Positions 15,185 through 22,909 of a stretch of 64,000 nucleotides of DNA are shown here, piece after piece (position 1 is the stretch's first letter; each line of letters opens with the position of its first letter). The position numbers and the translations under genes were made by a program. The notes beneath the pieces were generated by a model, which saw nothing but the letters and a program-made list of their open reading frames with translations, did not search any database and was not told the DNA's origin. Source of the DNA: Onstottus_B arcticum (GTDB lineage: Bacteria; Acidobacteriota; Blastocatellia; UBA7656); contig JBBPIE010000013.1 of the NCBI GenBank assembly GCA_038040485.1, forward strand, positions 1-64,000, read 5' to 3'.

Positions 15185-16462
15185 ATGCGATTAAGCCTCA
15201 AGCTTGGAGCGATGTGCGGGGCCGCCGCCGTGCTGCCCTTGATTGTCGCTTCGGCCATCATCCTGCCGGGAATTTCTTCGAGGGCAAAAGTACAAGCAAC
15301 CGAACGGCTGGAAACTGAAGCGCAGGCTGCAGGGGCTTTCTATGACAAGCGTCTCACCGAGATGCTTGCGGCAGCGGGGCGAATCGCCGATGAGATCGCC
15401 AACCGCGCTCTGGTGAGCTCCGACTCGGCGGACCGCACAAACGCCCAAACGGGAGCACGCGTTCAAGATCTCTTTCCTCGCGCTCAGCAGGATTACTTCC
15501 TCGACTTTGTCATCGTCACAGATCCTTTGGGGCGCGTTCTTGCTCGCCACAACGATCGACCTGCGGCGGGCGAGACTCTTCTGGCGGCTGAAGACAAGAA
15601 CCCTGTGATCGAAAAAGTCATTGCCGGGGGCACGCTCCCCGCGGCTTCGGCGGTTGTTGAGCGCGGCGCGCGTTACGCAAGACTCGGGTTGGATCGAATA
15701 GCGCAAGTGCGGCTGCGCGACGGCTCGACTCTCGATGAAGCGTTGATGATCGAGGCCGGCGCACCGATCTTCAGCGGCGGCCGATTTGCCGGCGTGGTGT
15801 TGATCGGCCAGATGCTGAACACTTACTTCAAGCCGCGCACGCGGCCGTCCGGCGGGCTAGGTTCGCTGCAAACTCCACTGATCGCAGAGGTTCGTCAAAC
15901 GCTCGCTGACAGCGCTGACGAAGATTCCGGAGCGCTGATCGCGCTCGGGAACGCGGTGATTGCTTCGAGCATTCCATCATCCGGCGATGCCGCCAACAAC
16001 GCGCCTCCGCTCGCCGGGGCGACGCACGATCCGTCCAGGAGCGAAGAGACGATTCGACAAGGCGAGCGAAGCTACTCCGTGGCGTGGCAGCCGATCAAGG
16101 CAATGGACGGTGCGGCGATCGGAGCGATCGGAGTCGCCCGCGCTTCGAGCCGGTCCGAAGGCGCGGCCAGCTCCACGCGAAGCGCGATACTTGTGATTGC
16201 TCTGGTGGCGATGACAGCGGCCGGCGCGGGAGGATTCCTCTTCGGGCGCTCGCTCGGAGCGCGACTCGACGAGATCGCCGAGGCTGCGAGCCGCTGGAGC
16301 GTCGGCGATCTCAGCGTAACCGCCTCGAGCGCCCAGCCGCTGCTTGCGAAATGGATTCCTCCTCACTTGCTCCGGGACGAGCTCCACCGCCTCGCCGAGC
16401 GGCTCGACGAAACCCGCGAGAGTTTCAGACAGGCGATCGAACGACTGCGCAAGCGCGCGTAG
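15185..16462 (+). CDS. Membrane sensor with dCache-like domain and HAMP, no output domain
   Basis: About 425 aa. TM1 near residues 7-28 (LGAMCGAAAVLPLIVASAII), a periplasmic domain of about 290 residues resembling a double Cache (FLDFVIVTDPLGRVLARHND; APIFSGGRFAGVVLIGQML), TM2 (SAILVIALVAMTAAGAGGFL), then a HAMP-like segment (LGARLDEIAEAASRWSVGDL) and a coiled-coil tail. The protein stops there, with no methyl-accepting, kinase or cyclase domain. The ATG at 15185 directly follows a hairpin and has no Shine-Dalgarno; an upstream in-frame start would translate the repeat and is unlikely. A partner output protein is probably encoded elsewhere. Confidence 0.8.
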   Translation: MRLSLKLGAMCGAAAVLPLIVASAIILPGISSRAKVQATERLETEAQAAGAFYDKRLTEMLAAAGRIADEIANRALVSSDSADRTNAQTGARVQDLFPRAQQDYFLDFVIVTDPLGRVLARHNDRPAAGETLLAAEDKNPVIEKVIAGGTLPAASAVVERGARYARLGLDRIAQVRLRDGSTLDEALMIEAGAPIFSGGRFAGVVLIGQMLNTYFKPRTRPSGGLGSLQTPLIAEVRQTLADSADEDSGALIALGNAVIASSIPSSGDAANNAPPLAGATHDPSRSEETIRQGERSYSVAWQPIKAMDGAAIGAIGVARASSRSEGAASSTRSAILVIALVAMTAAGAGGFLFGRSLGARLDEIAEAASRWSVGDLSVTASSAQPLLAKWIPPHLLRDELHRLAERLDETRESFRQAIERLRKRA

Positions 16463-16609
16463 CTCGGCGCCATTCGCTGGCTTCTCGCGTCCCAAGCTGT
16501 ATAATGCTTCCCGCATGAACCGTGCTTGAGCAGTAGTGGGATTCCTGGATTAGTCACTCGTCGATCGCCTTTAGCTGCGATCTATCAAAACTCACCGGAG
16601 GTTTCTTAA

Positions 16610-17101
16610 ATGCGAATCAGAACCGTGATCCTTGGGCTGGGCGTCGTAATTGCCGGAGGCTTGATGTGTGAAGCTTCAGCGCAGGCAGTAGCCCAGAATG
16701 CCAACAAGCCCGCGATGAAGAAGGCGAAGCCCGCAGCTAAGCCGAACCCGACCATGGCCGCTCCTGCAGCGCCTGCCGCCGGCCAGACAATGACCGCCGC
16801 GAAGCCGAAGGCTAAACCAAAGCGGAAAGCTTCTACAGCCATGGCTGGCGTGCCGATGGGCGTGCCCGCCTGCTTGAAGCATCTGTCGAAGATGGCTGAG
16901 AAGGATCCCCTAATCGACTACGACGGTCATCCTTCGGAGATCATCAATGGTGGGCTGCTGTGGAACGACCCCAAGTCCCGCTGCTCGATTGCGAGCGACG
17001 AGGCAATGAAGAAGAAGGTCATCGAGCTGGCCGGGGCGTGGCGTGTCAAGGACGGCGCGAAGGTGCGGTCTCTGCTTGAGGAGCTTGCCGGCACGAAATA
17101 G
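16610..17101 (+). CDS. Small exported protein with Lys/Ala/Pro-rich linker
   Basis: 163 aa, not recognised. Signal peptide (MRIRTVILGLGVVIAGGLM then EASAQA), a Lys/Pro/Ala-rich low-complexity region to about residue 75, then a compact C-terminal part with two Cys (VPACLKHL and SRCSIAS), which could form a disulphide outside the cytoplasm. Start supported by GGAGG about 15 bp upstream. Stand-alone, with no clear operon partner. Confidence 0.75.
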   Translation: MRIRTVILGLGVVIAGGLMCEASAQAVAQNANKPAMKKAKPAAKPNPTMAAPAAPAAGQTMTAAKPKAKPKRKASTAMAGVPMGVPACLKHLSKMAEKDPLIDYDGHPSEIINGGLLWNDPKSRCSIASDEAMKKKVIELAGAWRVKDGAKVRSLLEELAGTK

Positions 17102-17111
17102 TAGCGAGTCG

Positions 17112-17134
17112 GGCGGAGCGTTTCGCCCCGCCCG
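17112..17134. terminator. GC-rich hairpin after the small exported protein gene
   Basis: GGGCGGAGCG and CGCCCCGCCC arms flank a short loop about 10 bp after the stop at 17101. There is no T-run, so a factor-independent terminator is only possible. A second hairpin (GCGGTGAG / CTCACCGC) lies at about 17240-17275. Confidence 0.35.
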
Positions 17135-17361
17135 GCTGCGACCACTCCTCTCATAGGTGACTTTTAGCAACCTGGCGCCAAAACAAGGCTCGTTCGAATC
17201 CTGTTTCTTCACGTTCAGCCTTTGTGTCCTCGGCTGACTCCGCGGTGAGGTGCTTCGCGAAGAATCTCACCGCTGCGGGCAGCCTGAGCTATGCTTGACA
17301 TCCGCATCCACCCTAGCTAGGTTCTTTCATCATCAAACCCATGCCGATCGCCGCATCAATA

Positions 17362-18405
17362 ATGAGAAAGCTTTTCTGGATTCCTGTCATTGCGATGGCT
17401 TGCTTTGCGAGCGGCTGTAAGCTGATGTCCGGAGAGTCAAAGATCGACGAAGGCATCGTGGTTGCTCAGAAGCTGACGATTCGTTCGACTACTGCACCGG
17501 CCGCGCTGCCTCTAGCCGAAGTGAAGCGCGGCGATCGGCTCGAAATACTCGAACAAGCGGAATTCAAGACGCCTACCCGCACGAACGAATGGTACAGAGT
17601 CCGAACCAAGACCAAGGATGCAACCGAGGGATGGGTCGAAGCTCGCAGCGTCATCAATAAATCGCTAGTCGACAAATCGCAGGAGTTGTTCGACAAGTCG
17701 AAGTCGCTTCCCTCTCAGGGCGTCGGCCGGCTGAAGGTCCAAACGCGCCTTCGATTGGATCCCGGCGGTGATGTGGTGACCCATCTCAGCCGGGGGATGA
17801 TGGTCGAGATAGCCGGCAAGACTCGCACGACCTTCAAGCCTGAGAAGCAGCCCGACTCGGACGAATCGGATGACAGCGACGAGCCCGAAACTCGCACGGT
17901 GCTCTGGTATCAAGTGCGCTTGCCCGAAAGCGAAGTCCTGCGCGCGGGTTGGGTCGGCGCCCAGCAGGTCCAACTCGACGTTCCCGACGAAATACTCTAC
18001 CTCGAAGGCGAGGGTAGAAGATTCACGGGTTGGGTCGTGCTCGATCAGACCAGGGATAAGAAAGGCGTGCTCAAGGACAACTACATCGGAATGATGAAGA
18101 GCCTGAGCACCGAAGGCCCGATCGACTTCACACGTTTGTGGATATTGACCTACTCACCGGAGCAGGGCCGTTACGTGGGAGGCGGCATATTCGACGGCCT
18201 GCGAGGAGTTTTGCCGGTGACTTTGGGCACAGCTTCGGGGCGCAAGGGCTTCACGATTCACGAACTGGATGAGAACGACCAACCGGTTCCCGCCGAGTAC
18301 GAAGCCAGACGCGACGCCGGCCGCATATTTGTCACCAGACTGACGCCAAAACTGACCGTGAAGAAAGCCGCAAGCAAACCGCGCGCGAGTAAGGGCCGCA
18401 AGTAA
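17362..18405 (+). CDS. Lipoprotein with tandem bacterial SH3-like domains
   Basis: About 347 aa. Lipoprotein signal peptide MRKLFWIPVIAMACFASGCK with lipobox ASGC. At least two SH3b-like repeats follow: the first around IRSTTAPAALPLAEVKRGDR up to EGWVEARS, the second around VQTRLRLDPGGDVVTHLSRG up to RAGWVGAQ. An Asp/Ser-rich acidic stretch interrupts the second. The C-terminal part (DEILYLEGEGRRFTGWVVLD onward) is not recognised. Probably envelope-anchored, binding peptidoglycan or protein. The ATG at 17362 is favoured over 17341 because it gives a canonical signal sequence. Confidence 0.8.
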   Translation: MRKLFWIPVIAMACFASGCKLMSGESKIDEGIVVAQKLTIRSTTAPAALPLAEVKRGDRLEILEQAEFKTPTRTNEWYRVRTKTKDATEGWVEARSVINKSLVDKSQELFDKSKSLPSQGVGRLKVQTRLRLDPGGDVVTHLSRGMMVEIAGKTRTTFKPEKQPDSDESDDSDEPETRTVLWYQVRLPESEVLRAGWVGAQQVQLDVPDEILYLEGEGRRFTGWVVLDQTRDKKGVLKDNYIGMMKSLSTEGPIDFTRLWILTYSPEQGRYVGGGIFDGLRGVLPVTLGTASGRKGFTIHELDENDQPVPAEYEARRDAGRIFVTRLTPKLTVKKAASKPRASKGRK

Positions 18406-18411
18406 CCTGCC

Positions 18412-19182
18412 TTATTTGGAACGAACCCGCTCGATCATTTCACCAATCGTTGTTACTAACGCCTGCGCCACCAGATCGACCATCGGCTTTGTGTTCATCT
18501 TCATTCCTTCGTTCAGCGCCGTTCGATACGCAGCGTGTAAGCTGGGACTAATGATGATCGGCGGAAACCCGCTTCGCAGAGTAAACAAGCTCGACGCGGC
18601 AAGCGCCGTTCGCTTGTTTCCTTCTTCAAACGGCTTGAGCTCGATCAACCGCATAAGCACGATCGCAGCCTGTTCGGCGGGGTGAAGCTCGATGAATGAA
18701 TCAGCCGCAAACCAGTGACAGGCACTCTCGAGCTTTGCTAACAACAGCGTAGCCGCGGCAGGCTCGGGCGACGGCCTCGAGACGACGGTGCTACTCGGCG
18801 CGTGTGGTCGTGAGCCGTCGTGAAGTTCGATCAGCAGTGACGGCGTCAGAGAGCCGGCAGTACCGTGGTTTGCGGCGAGCGACCTAACTGCGTTGATCGA
18901 CTTGAGGGTGTCGCAAATCTCTCGCCTGTCTTCGCGAGCAATGCCGCCTCCCGCCGCAGATTCAGCCGCAACGCGCGCCACTTCTTCGCTGGATGCGACA
19001 ACGCCTTCCAATCCGAGAGTTGCACAAACGAATTCAACCTCAACCCAGCGATCAAGATCCTGTTTCTGTTCAGGCGTGAGATGAATCGCGGCAAGCTCCT
19101 TCTGCGCACGGGTCACGCTGTTCATCAAGTCATGCGCCGGACGCGCTTGCAGTATCGGGAATCTGTCGGGACGTGTGGGCAT
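18412..19182 (-). CDS. Fic-domain protein, catalytic His replaced by Lys
   Basis: About 256 aa from the ATG at 19182 (MPTRPDRFPIL); the start at 19248 adds 22 less typical residues. The Fic core motif HPFx[D/E]GN[G/K]R reads KPFEEGNKRTA, so the catalytic His is Lys. Upstream, TLGLEG fits the inhibitory [S/T]xxxE[G/N] helix motif of class II Fic proteins. Fic enzymes transfer AMP or other phosphate groups to protein hydroxyls; loss of His should abolish normal AMPylation. It could be an inactive regulator, or have a different chemistry as Doc-like kinases do (Doc still keeps His). It lies divergent from the microcompartment locus. Confidence 0.8.
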   Translation of the reverse strand: MPTRPDRFPILQARPAHDLMNSVTRAQKELAAIHLTPEQKQDLDRWVEVEFVCATLGLEGVVASSEEVARVAAESAAGGGIAREDRREICDTLKSINAVRSLAANHGTAGSLTPSLLIELHDGSRPHAPSSTVVSRPSPEPAAATLLLAKLESACHWFAADSFIELHPAEQAAIVLMRLIELKPFEEGNKRTALAASSLFTLRSGFPPIIISPSLHAAYRTALNEGMKMNTKPMVDLVAQALVTTIGEMIERVRSK

Positions 19183-19484
19183 AACAATCGGCCGGTCTGC
19201 CTTTGAGTGAACCGAGTGACGGCCAATTATGAAGCAGCGTCGCGGCAAACGGCAAACTTAGATGTTTTGCGGGTGGCGGTTTAGTTTGAATGTGTGTCAG
19301 TAGCTCGACCGTTAGGGAGAGCTCTCTCTAACGGTCGAGCTACTGACACACAGCACCACAACCGTTCATCACTCACGCTTGACAGTGTGGCGCGCGGCAC
19401 GGGACACTTTGAGACGCAAACAATCGGCGCGATCAAACAGCAAGCGCAGACAACTCGCACATATCCTTTGACAACAGTGAAAGA
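19183..19484. other. Divergent gap upstream of the microcompartment locus
   Basis: About 300 bp between the Fic-like and aldolase genes. It contains the 62-bp palindrome at 19291-19352; the rest (19353-19484) is the expected promoter region of the aldolase/shell genes. No reliable promoter boxes or operator were identified. Confidence 0.4.
19291..19352. repeat. 62-bp near-perfect palindrome (paralog of the element at 1-37)
   Basis: Arms of 31 bp with one mismatch; core GAGAGCTCTC, outer TGTGTGTCAGTAGCTCGACC. No loop, so it would extrude a cruciform or a very long RNA hairpin. The same sequence family starts the window at 1-37. Confidence 0.9.
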
Positions 19485-20315
19485 ATGCAAACCGAGCGCG
19501 AACTCAGACAACAGATCGTCGAGATAGGCCGCCGTATCTACGAGCAAGGCTTTGTCGCCGCCTCGGATGGCAACGTCAGCGCGAGGCTCTACGACGGTCA
19601 TATCCTCACCACGCCGACCATGGTGTGCAAGGGCCGGATGACCGAGGACATGCTCGTGCTGGTGGACATCAACGGAACGAAGCTGCGGCGCGACGAGCGC
19701 AGTCCGTCGTCCGAGTTCTCAATGCACAAGGCTATCTACTCGCTGCGGCCTGACGTTCACGCAATCGTGCATGCGCACCCGCCGTTCGGGACCGGGTTTG
19801 CCGTCGCAAACGTGCCTCTGGACAAGCCGCTGCTGTCGGAAGTAATCCTTACGCTGGGATGCGTGCCGCTGACGGCGTATGGCACGCCTTCGACTCACGA
19901 GCTGCCGGATTCGCTTTCACCGTTTATTCCGCATCACGACGCGTTGTTGCTTGCCAATCACGGCGCGGTGGCTTACGGGCCTGACCTCGAGATGGCTTAT
20001 GCGCGGATGGAAACGCTGGAGCACTTTGCGAAGATCACGTTGATCGCGCGAATGGTTGGCAAACCGCAAGAGTTGCCGCCTGAGGCGATCGAAAAGCTGC
20101 TGGACGTGCGCGAACGGGCCGGCTATATGTCGCCCGAATCGCGAGGCTGCCAGGCGTGCGGCTATCTTCAAGGCCACTCTTCCGGTTGCGCGGTGGGCAG
20201 CGCCACCCGCTCGTATCAACCGAACGGCGACGAAAGCGTGACGCTGACTCGGAAGGAACTGACCAGGCTCATAACCGAAGCCGCGCGGCTAGTCGCGCGC
20301 GAGATGAAGAACTGA
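19485..20315 (+). CDS. Class II (fuculose-phosphate type) aldolase with BMC-targeting-like C-terminal tail
   Basis: 276 aa. Zinc-dependent class II aldolase/adducin fold: His ligands in VHAHPPFGTG (about residues 98-102) and in LANHGAVAYG, with the usual acidic segment SSEFSMHKAIY. The family cleaves sugar 1-phosphates such as L-fuculose-1-P to DHAP plus an aldehyde. After the fold ends (about residue 215) there is a Cys-rich linker (CQACGYLQGHSSGC) and a terminal amphipathic helix (LTRKELTRLITEAARLVARE), which looks like an encapsulation peptide of microcompartment cargo. Followed after 80 bp by BMC-H and BMC-P genes, so it is the likely signature enzyme of a shell-enclosed pathway (inference). 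Confidence 0.88.
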   Translation: MQTERELRQQIVEIGRRIYEQGFVAASDGNVSARLYDGHILTTPTMVCKGRMTEDMLVLVDINGTKLRRDERSPSSEFSMHKAIYSLRPDVHAIVHAHPPFGTGFAVANVPLDKPLLSEVILTLGCVPLTAYGTPSTHELPDSLSPFIPHHDALLLANHGAVAYGPDLEMAYARMETLEHFAKITLIARMVGKPQELPPEAIEKLLDVRERAGYMSPESRGCQACGYLQGHSSGCAVGSATRSYQPNGDESVTLTRKELTRLITEAARLVAREMKN

Positions 20316-20397
20316 CTGTTGCCAGCGGCGAGTCGTTTGTGGTTGGATGCTTCCGCCGGCAGGTTGAACACAAGTGAGAATCACTGAAGGAGAATCT

Positions 20398-20685
20398 ATG
20401 GAAGCTCTTGGAATGATCGAGACAAAGGGTCTCGTTGCGATGATCGAAGCGGCCGACGCTATGGTGAAAGCCGCAAATGTCACGCTGATCGGCTATGAGA
20501 AGATTGGCGCCGGACTGGTGACCGCGATCGTGCGTGGCGACGTGGCTGCCGTGAAAGCCGCAACCGACGCGGGCGCAGCGGCGGCCCGCCGGGTTGGCGA
20601 GCTTGTGAGCGTCCACGTAATCCCGCGCCCTCACTCGTCGGTGGACGAGAACATGCCGGTCACTCCCGACTCACGGGGAAAATGA
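20398..20685 (+). CDS. BMC-H hexameric bacterial microcompartment shell protein
   Basis: 95 aa, the normal single-BMC-domain length. It begins MEALGMIETKGLVAMIEAAD, with the Lys of ETKG and later GYEKIGAGLVTAIVRGDVAAVKAA and HVIPRPHS typical of the BMC-H/PduA/CcmK family. The ATG at 20398 follows GAAGGAG at good spacing. It forms hexamers that tile the shell facets of protein organelles. Preceded by the aldolase and followed by the BMC-P vertex gene, with a heptamer hairpin filling the gap. Confidence 0.95.
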   Translation: MEALGMIETKGLVAMIEAADAMVKAANVTLIGYEKIGAGLVTAIVRGDVAAVKAATDAGAAAARRVGELVSVHVIPRPHSSVDENMPVTPDSRGK

Positions 20686-20687
20686 GA

Positions 20688-20797
20688 GTGATGCGTGATT
20701 CGTGACGCGTGATTCGTGATGCGTGACCAGCTCACGAATCACGGATCACGAATCACGAATCACGAATCACGAATCACGGATCACGCATCACGCATCA
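20688..20797. repeat. Heptamer-repeat hairpin between BMC-H and BMC-P genes
   Basis: Left arm of GTGATGC/GTGATTC/GTGACGC units, right arm of TCACGAA/TCACGGA/TCACGCA units, about 110 bp in total. It starts 2 bp after the BMC-H stop and ends 4 bp before the BMC-P start codon. The shell-vertex gene therefore has no conventional Shine-Dalgarno; its start region lies at the base of the hairpin. Confidence 0.92.
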
Positions 20798-20801
20798 AGC
20801 C

Positions 20802-21071
20802 ATGATTCTTGCTCGAATAATTGGAACAGTAGTAGCGACTCGGAAGGACGACCGCCTTCACGGGCGCAAACTGCTCGTAGCCCGGCTGGTCGGCGTTGAC
20901 GGCAAAGACGAGAAGGGTCACGTTGTGGCTGTTGACACAGTCGGCGCAGGCGTTCACGAAATCGTTCTCATCGTGCAAGGCAGCTCCGCGCGTATGGCTT
21001 TCGACTGCAAGGAATGTCCCATCGACGCCGCCGTCGTCGGCATCGTGGACACAGTCGAGGTGAGTCCCTAG
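20802..21071 (+). CDS. BMC-P pentameric vertex protein (EutN/CcmL family)
   Basis: 89 aa. MILARIIGTVVATRKDDRLHG is the standard EutN/CcmL N-terminus, followed by GRKLLVARLV, VVAVDTVGAGVHEIVLIVQG and VDAAVVGIVD-type segments. Pentamers cap the vertices of icosahedral microcompartments. Together with the BMC-H gene this gives a minimal closed-shell set. The start lies 4 bp after a hairpin with no Shine-Dalgarno, and the TAG stop (21069-21071) is the first three bases of the next hairpin arm. Confidence 0.95.
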   Translation: MILARIIGTVVATRKDDRLHGRKLLVARLVGVDGKDEKGHVVAVDTVGAGVHEIVLIVQGSSARMAFDCKECPIDAAVVGIVDTVEVSP

Positions 21072-21128
21072 TCATTTGTCCCTTGTCATTTGCTTGACTG
21101 ATTGCAAAGGACAAAGGACAAATGACTA
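21069..21128. repeat. Heptamer-repeat hairpin between BMC-P and nadE
   Basis: Left arm TAGTCATTTGTCCCTTGTCA, right arm of GGACAAA units ending in ATGACTA; 7-nt period. It fills the gap almost completely. The upstream TAG stop codon forms the outer end of the arm; AAGGAC just after the right arm may serve as ribosome-binding site for nadE. Confidence 0.9.
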
Positions 21129-21137
21129 AGGACGGTT

Positions 21138-22877
21138 ATGAATACGATTCGAGTAGCGCTAGCACAGATCAACCCGACCGTTGGTGATCTCGAAGGCAAC
21201 GCCCACCAAATACTGGACTACATCGGGCGCGCCAGAGAGATCGGCGCTGACTTGATTGCCTTCCCTGAGCTTGCGCTCACCGGCTACCCTCCCGAAGACT
21301 TACTCCTCAAACCCCATTTCGTTCGCGAGAACCGCCGTGTTCTCGATCGAATCATCGCCGCCGCAAGCGATTTGATAGCCGTCGTCGGCTTCGTGGACAC
21401 CGACGGCTCCGACATCTACAACGCGGCTGCGGTGATCGTGAACGGAAAGCTGGTCGAGAGCTACCACAAGACTTTCCTTCCAAACTATGGCGTGTTTGAC
21501 GAAGAGCGCTACTTCCAATCCGGAACCCGCTGTCCGGTGTTCGTGTTCTCTGGCGCGCGAGTCGGCGTAAACATCTGCGAGGACATTTGGTACCCGGGCG
21601 GCCCGACCAAGCTTCAAGCGCTCGGCGGCGATGCCCAGGTCATCGTGAACATATCCTCTTCGCCCTATCACGCAGGCAAGCGAATCGACCGCGAGCGGAT
21701 GCTGTGCACGCGGGCCGAAGACAACGCAGTCGCACTGGTGTACTGCAATCTGTTCGGCGGGCAGGATGAGCTGGTGTTTGACGGAAACAGTTTGATCATC
21801 GATGAAGCGGGCCACGTCATCGCGCGAGGGCGGGCTTTTGAAGAAGATCTACTCGTCGCAGACTTGAACATCGAACGTGTCTTTTCCGAACGGCTGCACG
21901 ACCCTCGCAGACGGCAGGAGAAGCTTCGAGTCAGCGCCGACAACTCGCTCTACGTCGTCGAGGTCGGTGACGCGTTCCGGCCGCCGGGCGAGCGGCCGCC
22001 GATTGCGCCACGCGCGGATGAGAGGCTCGATGAAACAGCCGAGACTTATCTTGCGCTCGTGACCGGCACCCGGGACTACGTGCGCAAGAACGGCTTCGAC
22101 AAGGTGTACCTCGGGTTGTCGGGTGGAGTTGATTCAGCGCTGACCTCGGTGATCGCCACGAACGCGATCGGCGCCGAGAACGTCAACGCGGTTTTCATGC
22201 CAACCCAGTTCTCGTCTTCGGAGTCTGAGCGCGACGCAAGGCAGCTCGCCGAGAATCTCGGATTACATTTTCAAACGATCGAGATCGGGGAGCCGTTTGA
22301 CGAGTACTTGAAGATGCTGGCGCCTGTGTTCGATGGCTTGCCGCCGGACACCACCGAAGAGAACCTTCAAGCACGCATTCGCGGAAACATCCTGATGGCG
22401 CTATCGAACAAGTTTCACGGGTTGGTGCTCTCGACCGGCAACAAAAGCGAGATGAGCGTCGGATACTCGACCTTGTATGGCGATATGGTTGGCGGCTTCG
22501 CTTTGTTGAAGGACGTACCGAAGATGCTGGTGTACGAGTTGGCGCACTACGTCAACCATCGCGGCCAGCGTCCGGTCATACCCGAGTACACTTTGACGCG
22601 CGCGCCGTCGGCCGAGCTTCGGCCGAACCAGACGGATCAAGACACGCTTCCACCTTACGACGTGCTGGATGCGATTCTCGAGGCTTACATTGAGAAGGAC
22701 ATGAGCGCCGATTCGATTGCCGGAATGGGCTTCCCGATCGAGACAGTAAGATGGGTTGTTGACCGTGTCGATGCAGCCGAGTACAAGCGCCGCCAGTCGC
22801 CGCCCGGCATAAAGATTACCCCGCGCGCGTTTGGCCGCGATCGCCGAATGCCCATCACCAACAAGTATCACAACTAA
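21138..22877 (+). CDS. nadE: Glutamine-dependent NAD+ synthetase
   Basis: 579 aa, the normal size of the two-domain enzyme. The N-terminal nitrilase-type glutaminase has the Glu-Lys-Cys triad in FPELALTGYPPEDLL, YHKTFLPNYGVFDEERYF and GVNICEDIWYPGG. The C-terminal ATP-pyrophosphatase synthetase carries the P-loop GLSGGVDSAL and STGNKSEMSVGYSTLYGDM. It converts deamido-NAD (NaAD) to NAD+ using glutamine-derived ammonia. Its position right after the shell genes may be chance or may reflect the NAD+ need of an encapsulated aldehyde pathway. Confidence 0.96.
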   Translation: MNTIRVALAQINPTVGDLEGNAHQILDYIGRAREIGADLIAFPELALTGYPPEDLLLKPHFVRENRRVLDRIIAAASDLIAVVGFVDTDGSDIYNAAAVIVNGKLVESYHKTFLPNYGVFDEERYFQSGTRCPVFVFSGARVGVNICEDIWYPGGPTKLQALGGDAQVIVNISSSPYHAGKRIDRERMLCTRAEDNAVALVYCNLFGGQDELVFDGNSLIIDEAGHVIARGRAFEEDLLVADLNIERVFSERLHDPRRRQEKLRVSADNSLYVVEVGDAFRPPGERPPIAPRADERLDETAETYLALVTGTRDYVRKNGFDKVYLGLSGGVDSALTSVIATNAIGAENVNAVFMPTQFSSSESERDARQLAENLGLHFQTIEIGEPFDEYLKMLAPVFDGLPPDTTEENLQARIRGNILMALSNKFHGLVLSTGNKSEMSVGYSTLYGDMVGGFALLKDVPKMLVYELAHYVNHRGQRPVIPEYTLTRAPSAELRPNQTDQDTLPPYDVLDAILEAYIEKDMSADSIAGMGFPIETVRWVVDRVDAAEYKRRQSPPGIKITPRAFGRDRRMPITNKYHN

Positions 22878-22909
22878 CTGAGAACTCCGCCTGACCTTGC
22901 GTGGGCTCC

